Assembly (NCBI GenBank): GCA_003694055.1
Contig: RFLC01000175.1
Location: forward strand, 1-6,241
Direction: 5' to 3'
From: Candidatus Pacearchaeota archaeon
Lineage (GTDB): Archaea; Nanobdellota; Nanobdellia; Pacearchaeales; GW2011-AR1
Length of the DNA: 6,241 nt
Positions 1 through 4,270 of this stretch are shown piece by piece. The translations under genes and the position numbers were made by a program. The notes under the pieces are model-generated. The model was not told where the DNA came from, made no database searches, and was given only the letters and a program-made list of their open reading frames with translations. Position 1 is the stretch's first letter. Every line of letters begins with the position of its first letter.

Positions 1-68
1 GGAATAAAGTGCGCTAGGTTGTTCTAAAAAGGCATCTCGATGTTGCGGTTTGAGTGGCGCGCCGTGTT

Positions 69-80
69 TGCGCGCCGCGC
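69..80 (+). repeat. Dispersed 12-mer TGCGCGCCGCGC, copy 1
   Basis: One of three exact copies (also 231-242 and 5978-5989), all in gaps between genes. A near-copy of the reverse complement lies at 1837-1847. The flanks differ between copies. Confidence 0.6.
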
Positions 81-230
81 TCGGCGGGGAACGAGCACGC
101 TTTAGACATCGCCCGACATAAAAAATTTATCATCGGCAAAAATGCTTGAGTTGTCAAATTAGCAAGGAAGGGCAGGCCTGTGCGAGAGCGCGCGTTAGGC
201 TAGCAACTCTTTCTAGTGCAGACTTGAAAC

Positions 231-242
231 TGCGCGCCGCGC
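231..242 (+). repeat. Dispersed 12-mer TGCGCGCCGCGC, copy 2
   Basis: Exact copy of 69-80. It is followed by TTTCGGTGAGGCGCGCA, so GCGCGCC-type sequence recurs on both strands and a local GC-rich stem (GCGCGCC with GGCGCGC, about 232-238 and 253-259) could form. Confidence 0.6.
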
Positions 243-361
243 TTTCGGTGAGGCGCGCACCATTAAACGTCCACCCTGCTCGCAATCTAGCACTTTTTCT
301 AGTTTGCTGTGCGAGTTTTGTGGAAGAAGCTCTTTAAGTTCACACCAAGAACGCCTGCGCA

Positions 362-386
362 AACTGGCGCGCTTTTCTCGCCAGTT
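362..386. repeat. Perfect 8-bp inverted repeat (hairpin)
   Basis: AACTGGCG (362-369) pairs perfectly with CGCCAGTT (379-386) around a 9-base loop. It lies about 80 bp upstream of the release factor gene and upstream of its TATA box, so it should not be in that mRNA. No T-run follows it on the plus strand. It could be part of an unrecognised RNA or a protein-binding site; no role can be assigned. Confidence 0.6.
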
Positions 387-438
387 CCCCAAGCAAAAAA
401 TCGCGTAGAGATACAGACAAATCTTTTGCAATGGTGAA

Positions 439-449
439 ACTTTTAAAGC
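439..449 (+). promoter_or_regulatory. TATA box of the aRF1 gene
   Basis: CTTTTAAAG is centred about 25 bp before the ATG at 469. Archaeal transcription normally starts 22-28 bp downstream of the TATA centre, so the transcript should begin at or next to the start codon. No clear Shine-Dalgarno sequence lies before the ATG, which fits a leaderless message. Confidence 0.6.
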
Positions 450-468
450 AAGAAGTGCAAGTTAGGCG

Positions 469-1575
469 ATGGCAAGTGAGATGTCTGAAGCAAAGAAGAT
501 TGAACTTGAGGAATTAGTGGAAACTTTAGAAAAAATCCGCGGGCGTCACACCGAGCTTGTCAGCGTGCTAATCCCAGCAGGGCAAAACCTGAACTCAGTC
601 ACACGGCAACTTGAAGGAGAGAAGTCAACAGCTAGCAACATCAAGTCAAAGCAAACGCGCAAGGCAGTGATTGAAGCTCTCGAAACAATTATCCGCGAGT
701 TAAAGAGCATAAAAGAAACACCACCTAACGGACTTGCAATTTATTGCGGCAATGTGTCGGAGAAAGAAGGCGAGCGCGACATTCAGATTTGGATTTATGA
801 ACCGCCGAAGCCTCTCAACGTGAAGCTCTACCGCTGCGATCAGGAGTTTGTCATCCAGCCGCTGAAAGAAATGCTTGACACAGGCGAGGTCTATGGCTTG
901 CTTGTGATTGACAGGCAACAGGCAACAATCGGACTTCTCGAGGGGAAGCACATAAAAGTTTTGCAAAAACTCACCTCAGGATTTCCGGGAAAGTTCAAGG
1001 CAGGCGGGCAAAGCAGCCAACGCTTTCACAGACTAACAGAGGGTTTGGCAAAAGAATTTTACAGGAGAGTTGCCGAAGAGATGAAGCGCATATTCTTTGA
1101 CATGAAAAACTTGAAGGGGATTCTTGTCGGCGGGCCAATACCGACGAAAGAGGAGTTCTTGGAAGAAGGAAACCTTGTGACTGCGTTAAAGGAAAAGATA
1201 ATTGCAGTGAAGGACATTGGGTATGTGGACGAGCATGGCTTGGAGTTGCTTGTCGAGGAGTCGCAGGAGGATATCAGCGAGCAGGAGTTGGTGAAGGAGA
1301 AAAAAGCTGTTGAGCAATTTATGCAAACACTTGGCAAGAACAGGAAGCTTGCAGCTTACGGCGAGGAAGAAGTGCGGCTTGCGCTCGAGCGCGGCGCCGT
1401 TGCAACGCTATTGATATCTAAAAAATTCCCGAGGGAAAAAGCGCACGAGTATGTGAAGCTTGCAGAAGCGATTAGCTCTGATGTTGTTTTCGTCGACACA
1501 GAAAACCAAGACGGCGAGCAGTTCTACAACCTAACGAAAGGTGTTGGGGCAGTGCTTAGGTTTGCGTTGGAGTAG
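469..1575 (+). CDS. prf1: Archaeal peptide chain release factor 1 (aRF1/eRF1 family)
   Basis: This 368-residue protein recognises all three stop codons in the ribosomal A site and triggers hydrolysis of peptidyl-tRNA; in archaea it works with aEF1A as carrier and ABCE1 for recycling. Three diagnostic motifs are visible. TASNIKS at 54-60 and YRCDQEF (YxCxxxF) at 121-127, both in the N domain, contact the stop codon. GGQ at 179-181, within KAGGQSSQRF, is the catalytic loop of the M domain. The C domain runs from about GILVGGPIPTKEEF (217-230) to the end, closing with a VGAVLRF block typical of the family. It is short: many archaeal homologues have about 410-425 residues, and the C-domain mini-domain (often with Cys pairs) appears to be missing between TLLISKKF and DVVFVDTE. 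Met1 at 469 was chosen because of TATA spacing; Met5 at 481 is a possible alternative. Function is very secure. Confidence 0.97.
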   Translation: MASEMSEAKKIELEELVETLEKIRGRHTELVSVLIPAGQNLNSVTRQLEGEKSTASNIKSKQTRKAVIEALETIIRELKSIKETPPNGLAIYCGNVSEKEGERDIQIWIYEPPKPLNVKLYRCDQEFVIQPLKEMLDTGEVYGLLVIDRQQATIGLLEGKHIKVLQKLTSGFPGKFKAGGQSSQRFHRLTEGLAKEFYRRVAEEMKRIFFDMKNLKGILVGGPIPTKEEFLEEGNLVTALKEKIIAVKDIGYVDEHGLELLVEESQEDISEQELVKEKKAVEQFMQTLGKNRKLAAYGEEEVRLALERGAVATLLISKKFPREKAHEYVKLAEAISSDVVFVDTENQDGEQFYNLTKGVGAVLRFALE

Positions 1576-1592
1576 CTCGAGCTAGCCTTTTT
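1573..1592 (+). terminator. Palindrome plus T-run after aRF1
   Basis: A perfect 12-bp palindrome TAGCTCGAGCTA (1573-1584) begins with the aRF1 stop codon itself and is followed by GCC and five T residues (1588-1592). Archaeal termination depends mainly on the T-run, so this is a plausible end for the aRF1 transcript. The RNA hairpin itself would be only about 4 bp. Confidence 0.45.
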
Positions 1593-2105
1593 CACCTGAA
1601 AATTTTAAAAGTTCGGCCAAGTTGTGTTGCTCAACGAGCGCGCTTTAGCTTGGCGGTGAATTTCTCTTTGCGCGAGCTTCGAGTAAAGCTCGTGGCGCTG
1701 CTGTCGGCGAGTTCAATTATCACATCATGCTCGCGCAGTTATCGACGGAAAGTTATGGAAGGAGAACGCGTTGAGAAACTTACGGAGCGCACATAAGAGC
1801 AAAGCTCGACCAACTCGGCGTCAAAGTGGTGACAATGCGCGGCGCGCGGCGGCAGAGATTTAAAAGTTGTACGCGGGAGCGCATTGCAAAATTGCCTACG
1901 CTGTGATGCGCTCAAGCTCAAACGCGCGCTTTAGCAGGTGGTGGCTCACAAGCTCGCCTCTCGATCGCGTTGATAAAACTTTCACTCCCTAGACGATTAA
2001 CTTGCCTTTCTAATTTCTTTTTCTCAAGTTCTCGCAACTCCGCGACGCACAACGCACAAGTCCGATTCCTGCGCTTGTAGAGATTGCGAAATGCCCCTTG
2101 AGCAT
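1593..2105. other. Intergenic region with hairpin and broken reading frames
   Basis: No intact gene is supported here. The stretch contains an AT-rich TATA-like block (about 1600-1612), a stable hairpin at 1670-1698 and two copies of a motif ending in CGCGCTTTAG (1633-1648 and 1921-1934). Two short plus-strand frames read like protein. One is open from a GTG at 1656 to a stop at 1794 and includes VMEGERVEKLTERT. The other, in a different frame from 1775, includes IRAKLDQLGVKVVTMRG. Together they could be a frameshifted remnant of one gene. The GC-rich block 1837-1849 is close to the reverse complement of the 12-mer seen elsewhere in this window. Gene decay is my favoured explanation, with low certainty. 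Confidence 0.4.
1670..1698. repeat. Hairpin: 7-bp perfect stem plus outer 3 bp
   Basis: CGAGCTT (1673-1679) pairs with AAGCTCG (1686-1692) around a 6-base loop, and GCG (1670-1672) pairs with CGC (1696-1698) across a 3-base bulge. It lies in the gene-free interval after aRF1, so it is not constrained by an obvious coding sequence. No T-run follows, so it does not look like a terminator. Function unknown. Confidence 0.5.
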
Positions 2106-2109
2106 TTAG
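1918..2109 (-). other. Open frame without ATG, possible gene remnant
   Basis: A 63-codon open frame follows the 124-residue gene directly on the same strand but in another frame. It has no ATG; a TAG closes it just upstream and it ends in TGA (1918-1920). Its translation looks protein-like, with a charged stretch AELRELEKKKLERQVNRL suited to a coiled coil and a CALC pair. The only non-ATG starts (for example a TTG at the CALC region) have no ribosome binding site. It could be a frameshifted C-terminal extension, a relic of a separate gene, or chance. No family is recognised. Confidence 0.22.
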
Positions 2110-2480
2110 CTAGCTCTGTTCCTGGGAACCCTGCCAGAATAAATTTCTCGCCAACTCGGCTGTCTTTGAAAGAGCACGTTTATCTTTCCGTTCCTCTCGC
2201 GCTCGACTGAGTAAACATCTCTCGGGCGAAATTCTATCCTCACATGATTGCCTCTCCCAATCACTCCCCTATTTCCATAATTTTTTATTTTTACCTTCTC
2301 GCTCGCGCTTATCGGCGCGCATAAACTCTCACGGACGAGTACGCGGGTTCTCCCAACGGCACTCTCTAAATCTAAGTCAGACCCGTTTGCAGTGCGCACA
2401 ACAAACTCATCATATCGCGAGTTAGCGTAATAAATAACCAACCTATCTCCCTCCCGCAGGTCCGTGTAAGCAATCCCCAT
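2106..2480 (-). CDS. Hypothetical 124-residue protein, beta-rich
   Basis: I do not recognise the family. The protein is soluble, with no signal peptide or membrane segment. It begins MGIAYTDLREGDRLVIYY and alternates hydrophobic and charged residues in short strand-like segments (LVIYY, EFVVRT, RVLVRE, KVKIKNYG, VRIEFR, KINVLF), suggesting a small beta-barrel or beta-sandwich. The C-terminal half is basic and Arg-rich, so nucleic acid binding is conceivable but unproven. The start is supported by a TATA-like TTTTAAAT on the minus strand (plus positions about 2502-2511), centred about 27 bp before the ATG, which predicts a leaderless message. There is no Shine-Dalgarno sequence. The gene stands alone on the minus strand, 67 bp from the stop of the next upstream minus-strand gene. 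Confidence 0.75.
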   Translation of the reverse strand: MGIAYTDLREGDRLVIYYANSRYDEFVVRTANGSDLDLESAVGRTRVLVRESLCAPISASEKVKIKNYGNRGVIGRGNHVRIEFRPRDVYSVERERNGKINVLFQRQPSWREIYSGRVPRNRAS

Positions 2481-2500
2481 GTTCTAAAAAGTCTCTAGAA

Positions 2501-2513
2501 AAATTTAAAATTT
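2501..2513 (-). promoter_or_regulatory. TATA box of the 124-residue protein gene
   Basis: On the minus strand this reads as an AAATTTTAAATTT block, centred about 27 bp upstream of the ATG at 2480. The spacing places transcription start at or beside the start codon. Confidence 0.55.
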
Positions 2514-2547
2514 GTTGTGGTGGAAGCTCAAATTTCGACGAGCGCTC

Positions 2548-2784
2548 TCAGCGTTTGGCGCGGGGCTTTTTGGCAAGCTCTCTCTCAATCTTATCGAGTT
2601 TTTCTATCATAACATCAAGTCTCTTCAGTCTTTTCCTGTTTATGACCCAGTTTGCAATTTGGACGATAATCCAAATCACTATCACAAGGCCAAGCGCCTG
2701 CAACCAGAGCCCAAGTTGCCCAAGCTTCTCAACAATTTCGTTTGCAATTCCAACAGACTGGTTTAGCACCTTTTCACCAACCAT
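2548..2784 (-). CDS. Small single-pass membrane protein with C-terminal coiled coil
   Basis: This 78-residue protein is of no family I can name. Residues 1-25 form an amphipathic N-terminal region (LNQSVGIANEIVEKLGQLG). Residues about 28-48 (LQALGLVIVIWIIVQIANWVI) are a clear membrane helix. Residues 50-78 are strongly charged (RKRLKRLDVMIEKLDKIERELAKK) with heptad-like spacing of Leu and Ile, so a short coiled coil is likely. The basic residues just after the helix suggest the C-terminal tail is cytoplasmic by the positive-inside rule. A scaffold or small-subunit role is possible, but there is no evidence for one. The ATG start fits a TATA-like element about 26 bp upstream, and there is no Shine-Dalgarno sequence. 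The plus-strand frames over the same bases are shadows. Confidence 0.8.
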   Translation of the reverse strand: MVGEKVLNQSVGIANEIVEKLGQLGLWLQALGLVIVIWIIVQIANWVINRKRLKRLDVMIEKLDKIERELAKKPRAKR

Positions 2785-2803
2785 TTTTTAAAATAAACGA
2801 GAG

Positions 2804-2817
2804 CAGTTAAAAATCTT
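2804..2817 (-). promoter_or_regulatory. TATA box of the small coiled-coil membrane protein gene
   Basis: On the minus strand it reads GATTTTTAAC, centred about 26 bp upstream of the ATG at 2784. A second AT-rich run (2785-2796) touches the start codon and is too close to serve as the box. The geometry again predicts a leaderless transcript. Confidence 0.5.
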
Positions 2818-2855
2818 GCGAAAATTTTATGATGCGCTTGGTGTTAGTTGCTTGG

Positions 2856-2948
2856 AACCAACAACCTAATGGATAGTTCGCACGCTGGGAAACTTCCACT
2901 CAAGTTTTTCAAACTTAGCAGTTTTTGTATATACGTTTGTATATACAT
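2856..2948 (+). repeat. 93-bp exact direct repeat, copy 1
   Basis: Positions 2856-2948 match 3806-3898 at every base (offset 950). Upstream the match drops at 2855 (G versus A). Downstream it continues weakly: after a 2-base shift, 13 of the next 20 bases agree. The unit contains two small hairpins, TGGGA/TTCCA (2886-2890 with 2894-2898) and AAGTTT/AAACTT (2902-2907 with 2911-2916), then five T residues (2922-2926) and a double palindrome. In copy 1 an AAAATTTTATG block (about 2820-2831) sits about 26-30 bp before the repeat, so a plus-strand small RNA of roughly 70 bases ending at the T-run is possible. Short open frames exist on both strands of the unit, but none has convincing start signals. 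Confidence 0.95.
2926..2948. promoter_or_regulatory. Double palindrome TGTATATAC / TGTATATAC, copy 1
   Basis: TGTATATAC (2926-2934), GTT, TGTATATAC (2938-2946), AT. Each unit contains the 8-bp palindrome GTATATAC, and the two units repeat with a 12-bp period. This is the layout expected for two dimers of a DNA-binding protein, or for a tandem TATA-like element. The same arrangement recurs at 3876-3898 and, with an AAA spacer and different flanks, at 6094-6116, so it appears to be a unit in its own right. Confidence 0.5.
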
Positions 2949-2969
2949 CCGAGCTCTTGAGCTAACCTA

Positions 2970-3056
2970 TCAAGCGATGCCAACAAACAAACTCGCAAGT
3001 CTCTCCAAAACCAGCTCATCAAGGAAGTCGCACTCTCGTGGTAGCTTGCCTTTCAT
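2970..3056 (-). CDS. Possible 28-residue small protein or gene remnant
   Basis: A minus-strand frame from an ATG at 3056 to a TGA at 2970 encodes 28 residues that include KLPRECDFLDELVLERLASL, a charged, protein-like sequence. The plus-strand frame across it is Ser-rich, as is usual for the shadow of a real minus-strand gene. The frame is also open upstream of the ATG for 15 further codons (a GTG lies five codons upstream). There is no clear TATA box or Shine-Dalgarno sequence, and the upstream side runs into the tRNA-Tyr promoter region. It may be a genuine micro-protein, the relic of a longer gene, or chance. No family is recognised. Confidence 0.25.
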   Translation of the reverse strand: MKGKLPRECDFLDELVLERLASLFVGIA

Positions 3057-3102
3057 TTTCCTTAGCGACACCTTCCAAAGAAATCTAGTGAAGATTGCTA
3101 AA

Positions 3103-3112
3103 GCTTAAAAAG
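3103..3112 (+). promoter_or_regulatory. TATA box of tRNA-Tyr
   Basis: CTTAAAAAG is centred about 26 bp upstream of the first base of tRNA-Tyr (3134). The spacing matches the other promoters in this window. Confidence 0.5.
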
Positions 3113-3133
3113 CACGGCTTTCTTTTAGATTTA

Positions 3134-3268
3134 CCCCCCGTAGCTCAGTGGTTAGAGCGTCCGGCTGTAGAAAGTAGCGCAGACGTTCCACGAGGACAAG
3201 AATGAAGCGCGAGCGGCAACCACTTAGCAGAACCCGGAAGATCCCAAGTTCGAATCTTGGCGGGGGGA
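3134..3268 (+). tRNA. tRNA-Tyr (GTA) with 62-base intron
   Basis: Exons 3134-3170 and 3233-3268 give a 73-base mature tRNA. The acceptor stem CCCCCCG/CGGGGGG starts with C1:G72, the archaeal and eukaryotic tyrosine identity pair, and the discriminator is A (3268). The D stem is GCTC/GAGC (3143-3146 with 3155-3158). The anticodon stem is TCCGG (3160-3164) with CCGGA (3234-3238). The loop is C-T-GTA-G followed by C38, so the anticodon is GTA at 3167-3169. The variable loop has 5 bases. The T stem CCAAG/CTTGG surrounds the loop TTCGAAT (3249-3255). CCA is not encoded. The sequence UGUAG (33-37) fits the Pus7-type recognition motif for pseudouridine at position 35; that modification is inferred, not seen. 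Confidence 0.95.
3171..3232 (+). other. Archaeal tRNA intron at position 37/38
   Basis: The intron follows G37 and precedes C38, the usual archaeal site cut by the splicing endonuclease. The junction folds as a bulge-helix-bulge. The central 4-bp helix pairs CTGT (3165-3168) with GCAG (3227-3230). The 3-base bulges are A-G-A (3169-3171) and A-A-C (3231-3233), each cut after its second base. The inner helix pairs AAGT (3172-3175) with ACTT (3222-3225). A3226 is left unpaired opposite the 5' bulge, so the motif is slightly relaxed. Further in, GCGC at 3177-3180 can pair with GCGC at 3207-3210. No C/D or H/ACA guide motif is evident inside the intron. Confidence 0.85.
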
Positions 3269-3350
3269 CTCAATTCTAACCCTTCTCTACTCTTGCCAAG
3301 CCCAAATTCGTGAGCTTAGTATTGGCTTAACTGCTCAGAACAACTAGCGT

Positions 3351-3605
3351 TTATTTCTTCAATCTTCTAAACCCAACAACTTGTTTGCCCTCGTAAATCG
3401 GCACTTCTGCAGCTCGCGCTCTTCCTGATCCGCTCCTAACCACAAGCAAAATCCCAACAACAAGCAACACAGCAGAAACACCCATGAGGATTGTATCACT
3501 CACATTAAAAGGCAAGTTTAGTTTGGATTTTAGTTTTGGAATTGAGAAGAGCGCCACTCCAGCAAGACCTAGCAGAGCGAGCAAATAACCAACTATCTTC
3601 GACAT
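3351..3605 (-). CDS. Small two-pass membrane protein
   Basis: The family is not recognised by name. With the ATG at 3605 the product has 84 residues. Helix 1 spans about 5-23 (VGYLLALLGLAGVALFSIP). A short basic loop (KLKSKLN) follows, then helix 2 at about 38-57 (TILMGVSAVLLVVGILLVV). The tail 58-84 is Arg/Lys-rich and ends EVPIYEGKQVVGFRRLKK. The basic tail and basic loop lie at opposite ends of helix 2, so topology is ambiguous. A GTG two codons upstream would give 86 residues, but it lies inside the Shine-Dalgarno sequence, so the ATG is preferred. The 3' end faces tRNA-Tyr (convergent, 82 bp apart). The gene sits inside the interval bracketed by the two 93-bp repeats. Confidence 0.8.
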   Translation of the reverse strand: MSKIVGYLLALLGLAGVALFSIPKLKSKLNLPFNVSDTILMGVSAVLLVVGILLVVRSGSGRARAAEVPIYEGKQVVGFRRLKK

Positions 3606-3607
3606 CT

Positions 3608-3616
3608 TCACCTCTC
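3608..3616 (-). promoter_or_regulatory. Shine-Dalgarno sequence deciding the 3605 start
   Basis: On the minus strand GGAGAGGTGAAG immediately precedes the ATG at 3605. GAGGTGA is a seven-base match to the complement of the conserved 16S rRNA 3' end. It overlaps the upstream GTG and so argues for the ATG. It is the only strong Shine-Dalgarno sequence before a gene in this window. Confidence 0.65.
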
Positions 3617-3634
3617 CATTTTAAAGCTCTCCGC

Positions 3635-3647
3635 GTATTTAAAATTT
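3635..3647 (-). promoter_or_regulatory. TATA box of the two-pass membrane protein gene
   Basis: On the minus strand it reads AATTTTAAATA, centred about 36 bp upstream of the ATG at 3605. Transcription should start near 3615, leaving a short leader of about 10 bases that just contains the Shine-Dalgarno sequence. Confidence 0.5.
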
Positions 3648-3805
3648 GTGTGTTCGTGTTTCAACTAACTTGATTGCGCTAGCTGTCTGCTCGAGCTGTC
3701 TTTTCGTTGAGAAATTACCACATCTAACTCATAAAGTTAAGTAGCGCGATTAAAACCGGCAGGGGTTCTGTCTCCGGAATCTCTCCGGAAAAATTGGTTG
3801 TTTGA
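3648..3805. other. Intergenic stretch with phased TCTCCGGAA pair
   Basis: No gene is seen here. Two copies of TCTCCGGAA, each containing the palindrome TCCGGA, lie at 3771-3779 and 3782-3790, 11 bp apart, that is about one helical turn. GGTTGTT (3796-3802) then pairs with AACAACC (3810-3816), a perfect 7-bp inverted repeat with a 7-base loop that straddles the left end of repeat copy 2. Confidence 0.6.
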
Positions 3806-3898
3806 AACCAACAACCTAATGGATAGTTCGCACGCTGGGAAACTTCCACTCAAGTTTTTCAAACTTAGCAGTTTTTGTATATACGTTTGTATATACAT
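3806..3898 (+). repeat. 93-bp exact direct repeat, copy 2
   Basis: This is identical to 2856-2948 and in the same orientation, with its end 141 bp before tRNA-Asp (copy 1 ends 185 bp before tRNA-Tyr). It carries the same two hairpins, T-run (3872-3876) and double palindrome (3876-3898). Unlike copy 1 it lacks a good TATA box 26 bp upstream, which weakens the idea that both copies are active RNA genes. Its left end is part of an inverted repeat, GGTTGTT/AACAACC, that copy 1 does not share. Recombination between the copies would remove 950 bp including tRNA-Tyr and the 3605 gene. Confidence 0.95.
3876..3898. promoter_or_regulatory. Double palindrome TGTATATAC / TGTATATAC, copy 2
   Basis: TGTATATAC (3876-3884), GTT, TGTATATAC (3888-3896), AT, identical to the doublet at 2926-2948. 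It closes the 93-bp repeat exactly, with identity ending at its last base. Confidence 0.5.
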
Positions 3899-3946
3899 AC
3901 CCGCACTATTAAGCTAGACTTCCGCTCCCGGCCTGCTATCTCGATA

Positions 3947-3990
3947 GAATTCTGATGAAACTTCTTGAGTGTGCGACAATAGCAGAATTC
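3947..3990. repeat. 8-bp inverted repeat GAATTCTG / CAGAATTC
   Basis: GAATTCTG (3947-3954) is complementary to CAGAATTC (3983-3990), with 28 bases between them. It lies between repeat copy 2 and the tRNA-Asp promoter. A TGATGA hexamer (3953-3958) sits at the foot of the stem and resembles a C box, but no matching CTGA D box is present, so it is not called as a C/D guide RNA. Confidence 0.45.
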
Positions 3991-4007
3991 GTTCAGGTTC
4001 ATTCAAA

Positions 4008-4019
4008 ATATTTAAAAAT
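4008..4019 (+). promoter_or_regulatory. TATA box of tRNA-Asp
   Basis: ATATTTAAAAAT is centred about 27 bp upstream of the first base of tRNA-Asp (4040), the expected archaeal geometry. Confidence 0.6.
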
Positions 4020-4039
4020 CTAAATTTGTAGTTTTCTAT

Positions 4040-4111
4040 GCCTCAATAGTTTAGTGGTTAGAACACGGCCCTGTCGCGGCCGAGGCCCGGGTTCGATTCC
4101 CGGTTGGGGCG
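4040..4111 (+). tRNA. tRNA-Asp (GTC)
   Basis: A complete 72-base cloverleaf without an intron. The acceptor stem GCCTCAA/TTGGGGC includes one T:G pair. The D stem is GTTT/GAAC (4049-4052 with 4061-4064). The anticodon stem CGGCC/GGCCG carries the loop CTGTCGC, with anticodon GTC at 4073-4075. The variable region has 4 bases. The T stem CCGGG/CCCGG surrounds TTCGATT (4092-4098). The discriminator is G (4111), as expected for aspartate. CCA is not encoded. Confidence 0.96.
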
Positions 4112-4240
4112 TAACCTTGTTTCCATGCTTGTGCATTCCCACACAACTGAGAAAGAGAAACAATTTGCGCGCGTGATCTCGCACAGCAAACTCCCCGCGC
4201 ATCTTCAGCTATAACCATTGCTCTCGCTGCCACACAAAAA
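4112..4240. other. Spacer between tRNA-Asp and the envelope protein gene
   Basis: No gene is seen here. The minus-strand frames crossing it run into the tRNA and have no start signals. It ends in the TATA box of the next gene. Confidence 0.6.
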
Positions 4241-4249
4241 TTTATATAC
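4240..4249 (+). promoter_or_regulatory. TATA box of the 566-residue envelope protein gene
   Basis: TTTATATA (4241-4248) is a near-ideal archaeal TATA box preceded by an A-rich stretch suited to TFB contact. It is centred about 26 bp before the ATG at 4271 and there is no Shine-Dalgarno sequence, so the message is predicted to be leaderless or nearly so. Confidence 0.75.
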
Positions 4250-4270
4250 AATTTTCTGCACCTCTCAACG

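Larger units (their letters stand above)
1..438. other. Intergenic region without a supported gene
   Basis: I see no convincing gene here. All three plus frames are closed early at the left edge, and the longest frames inside (plus strand near 146-337, minus strand near 213-431) are Arg/Ala/Cys-rich translations of GC-rich sequence, without start signals or protein-like character. The stretch holds two exact copies of the 12-mer TGCGCGCCGCGC (69-80 and 231-242), a strong hairpin at 362-386 and an AT-rich block at 120-135 that could be a TATA box in either direction. A structured RNA starting near 150 is possible, but no known RNA family is recognisable. Confidence 0.6.

Noticed and set aside
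146..431. Frames on both strands in the left gene-free region
   Set aside because: Low-complexity Arg/Ala/Leu translations of GC-rich DNA; no promoter geometry or recognisable protein features.
2512..2791. Two plus-strand frames over the small coiled-coil membrane protein
   Set aside because: They are shadows of the minus-strand gene, which has a membrane helix, a charged tail and a promoter at the right distance.
2880..2905. Possible origin recognition box in the 93-bp repeat (AGTGGAA on the minus strand)
   Set aside because: Only a partial match, no G-run, no Orc1/Cdc6 gene in the window and no AT-rich unwinding element paired with it.
2848..3108. 86-residue plus-strand frame spanning repeat copy 1
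   Set aside because: It starts in the repeat, runs through the double palindrome, and is Ser/Lys-rich like the shadow of a minus-strand frame; there is no ribosome binding site.
2856..3898. CRISPR array
   Set aside because: Only two repeat units, 93 bp long and 857 bp apart; no short regular repeat-spacer pattern and no cas genes.
3947..3990. Possible C/D box guide RNA (TGATGA at 3953)
   Set aside because: The C box lacks its leading purine and no CTGA D box or second box pair is present within the inverted repeat.
4020..4251. Minus-strand frames across tRNA-Asp
   Set aside because: They translate the antisense of the tRNA and its flank; the tRNA cloverleaf is unambiguous.
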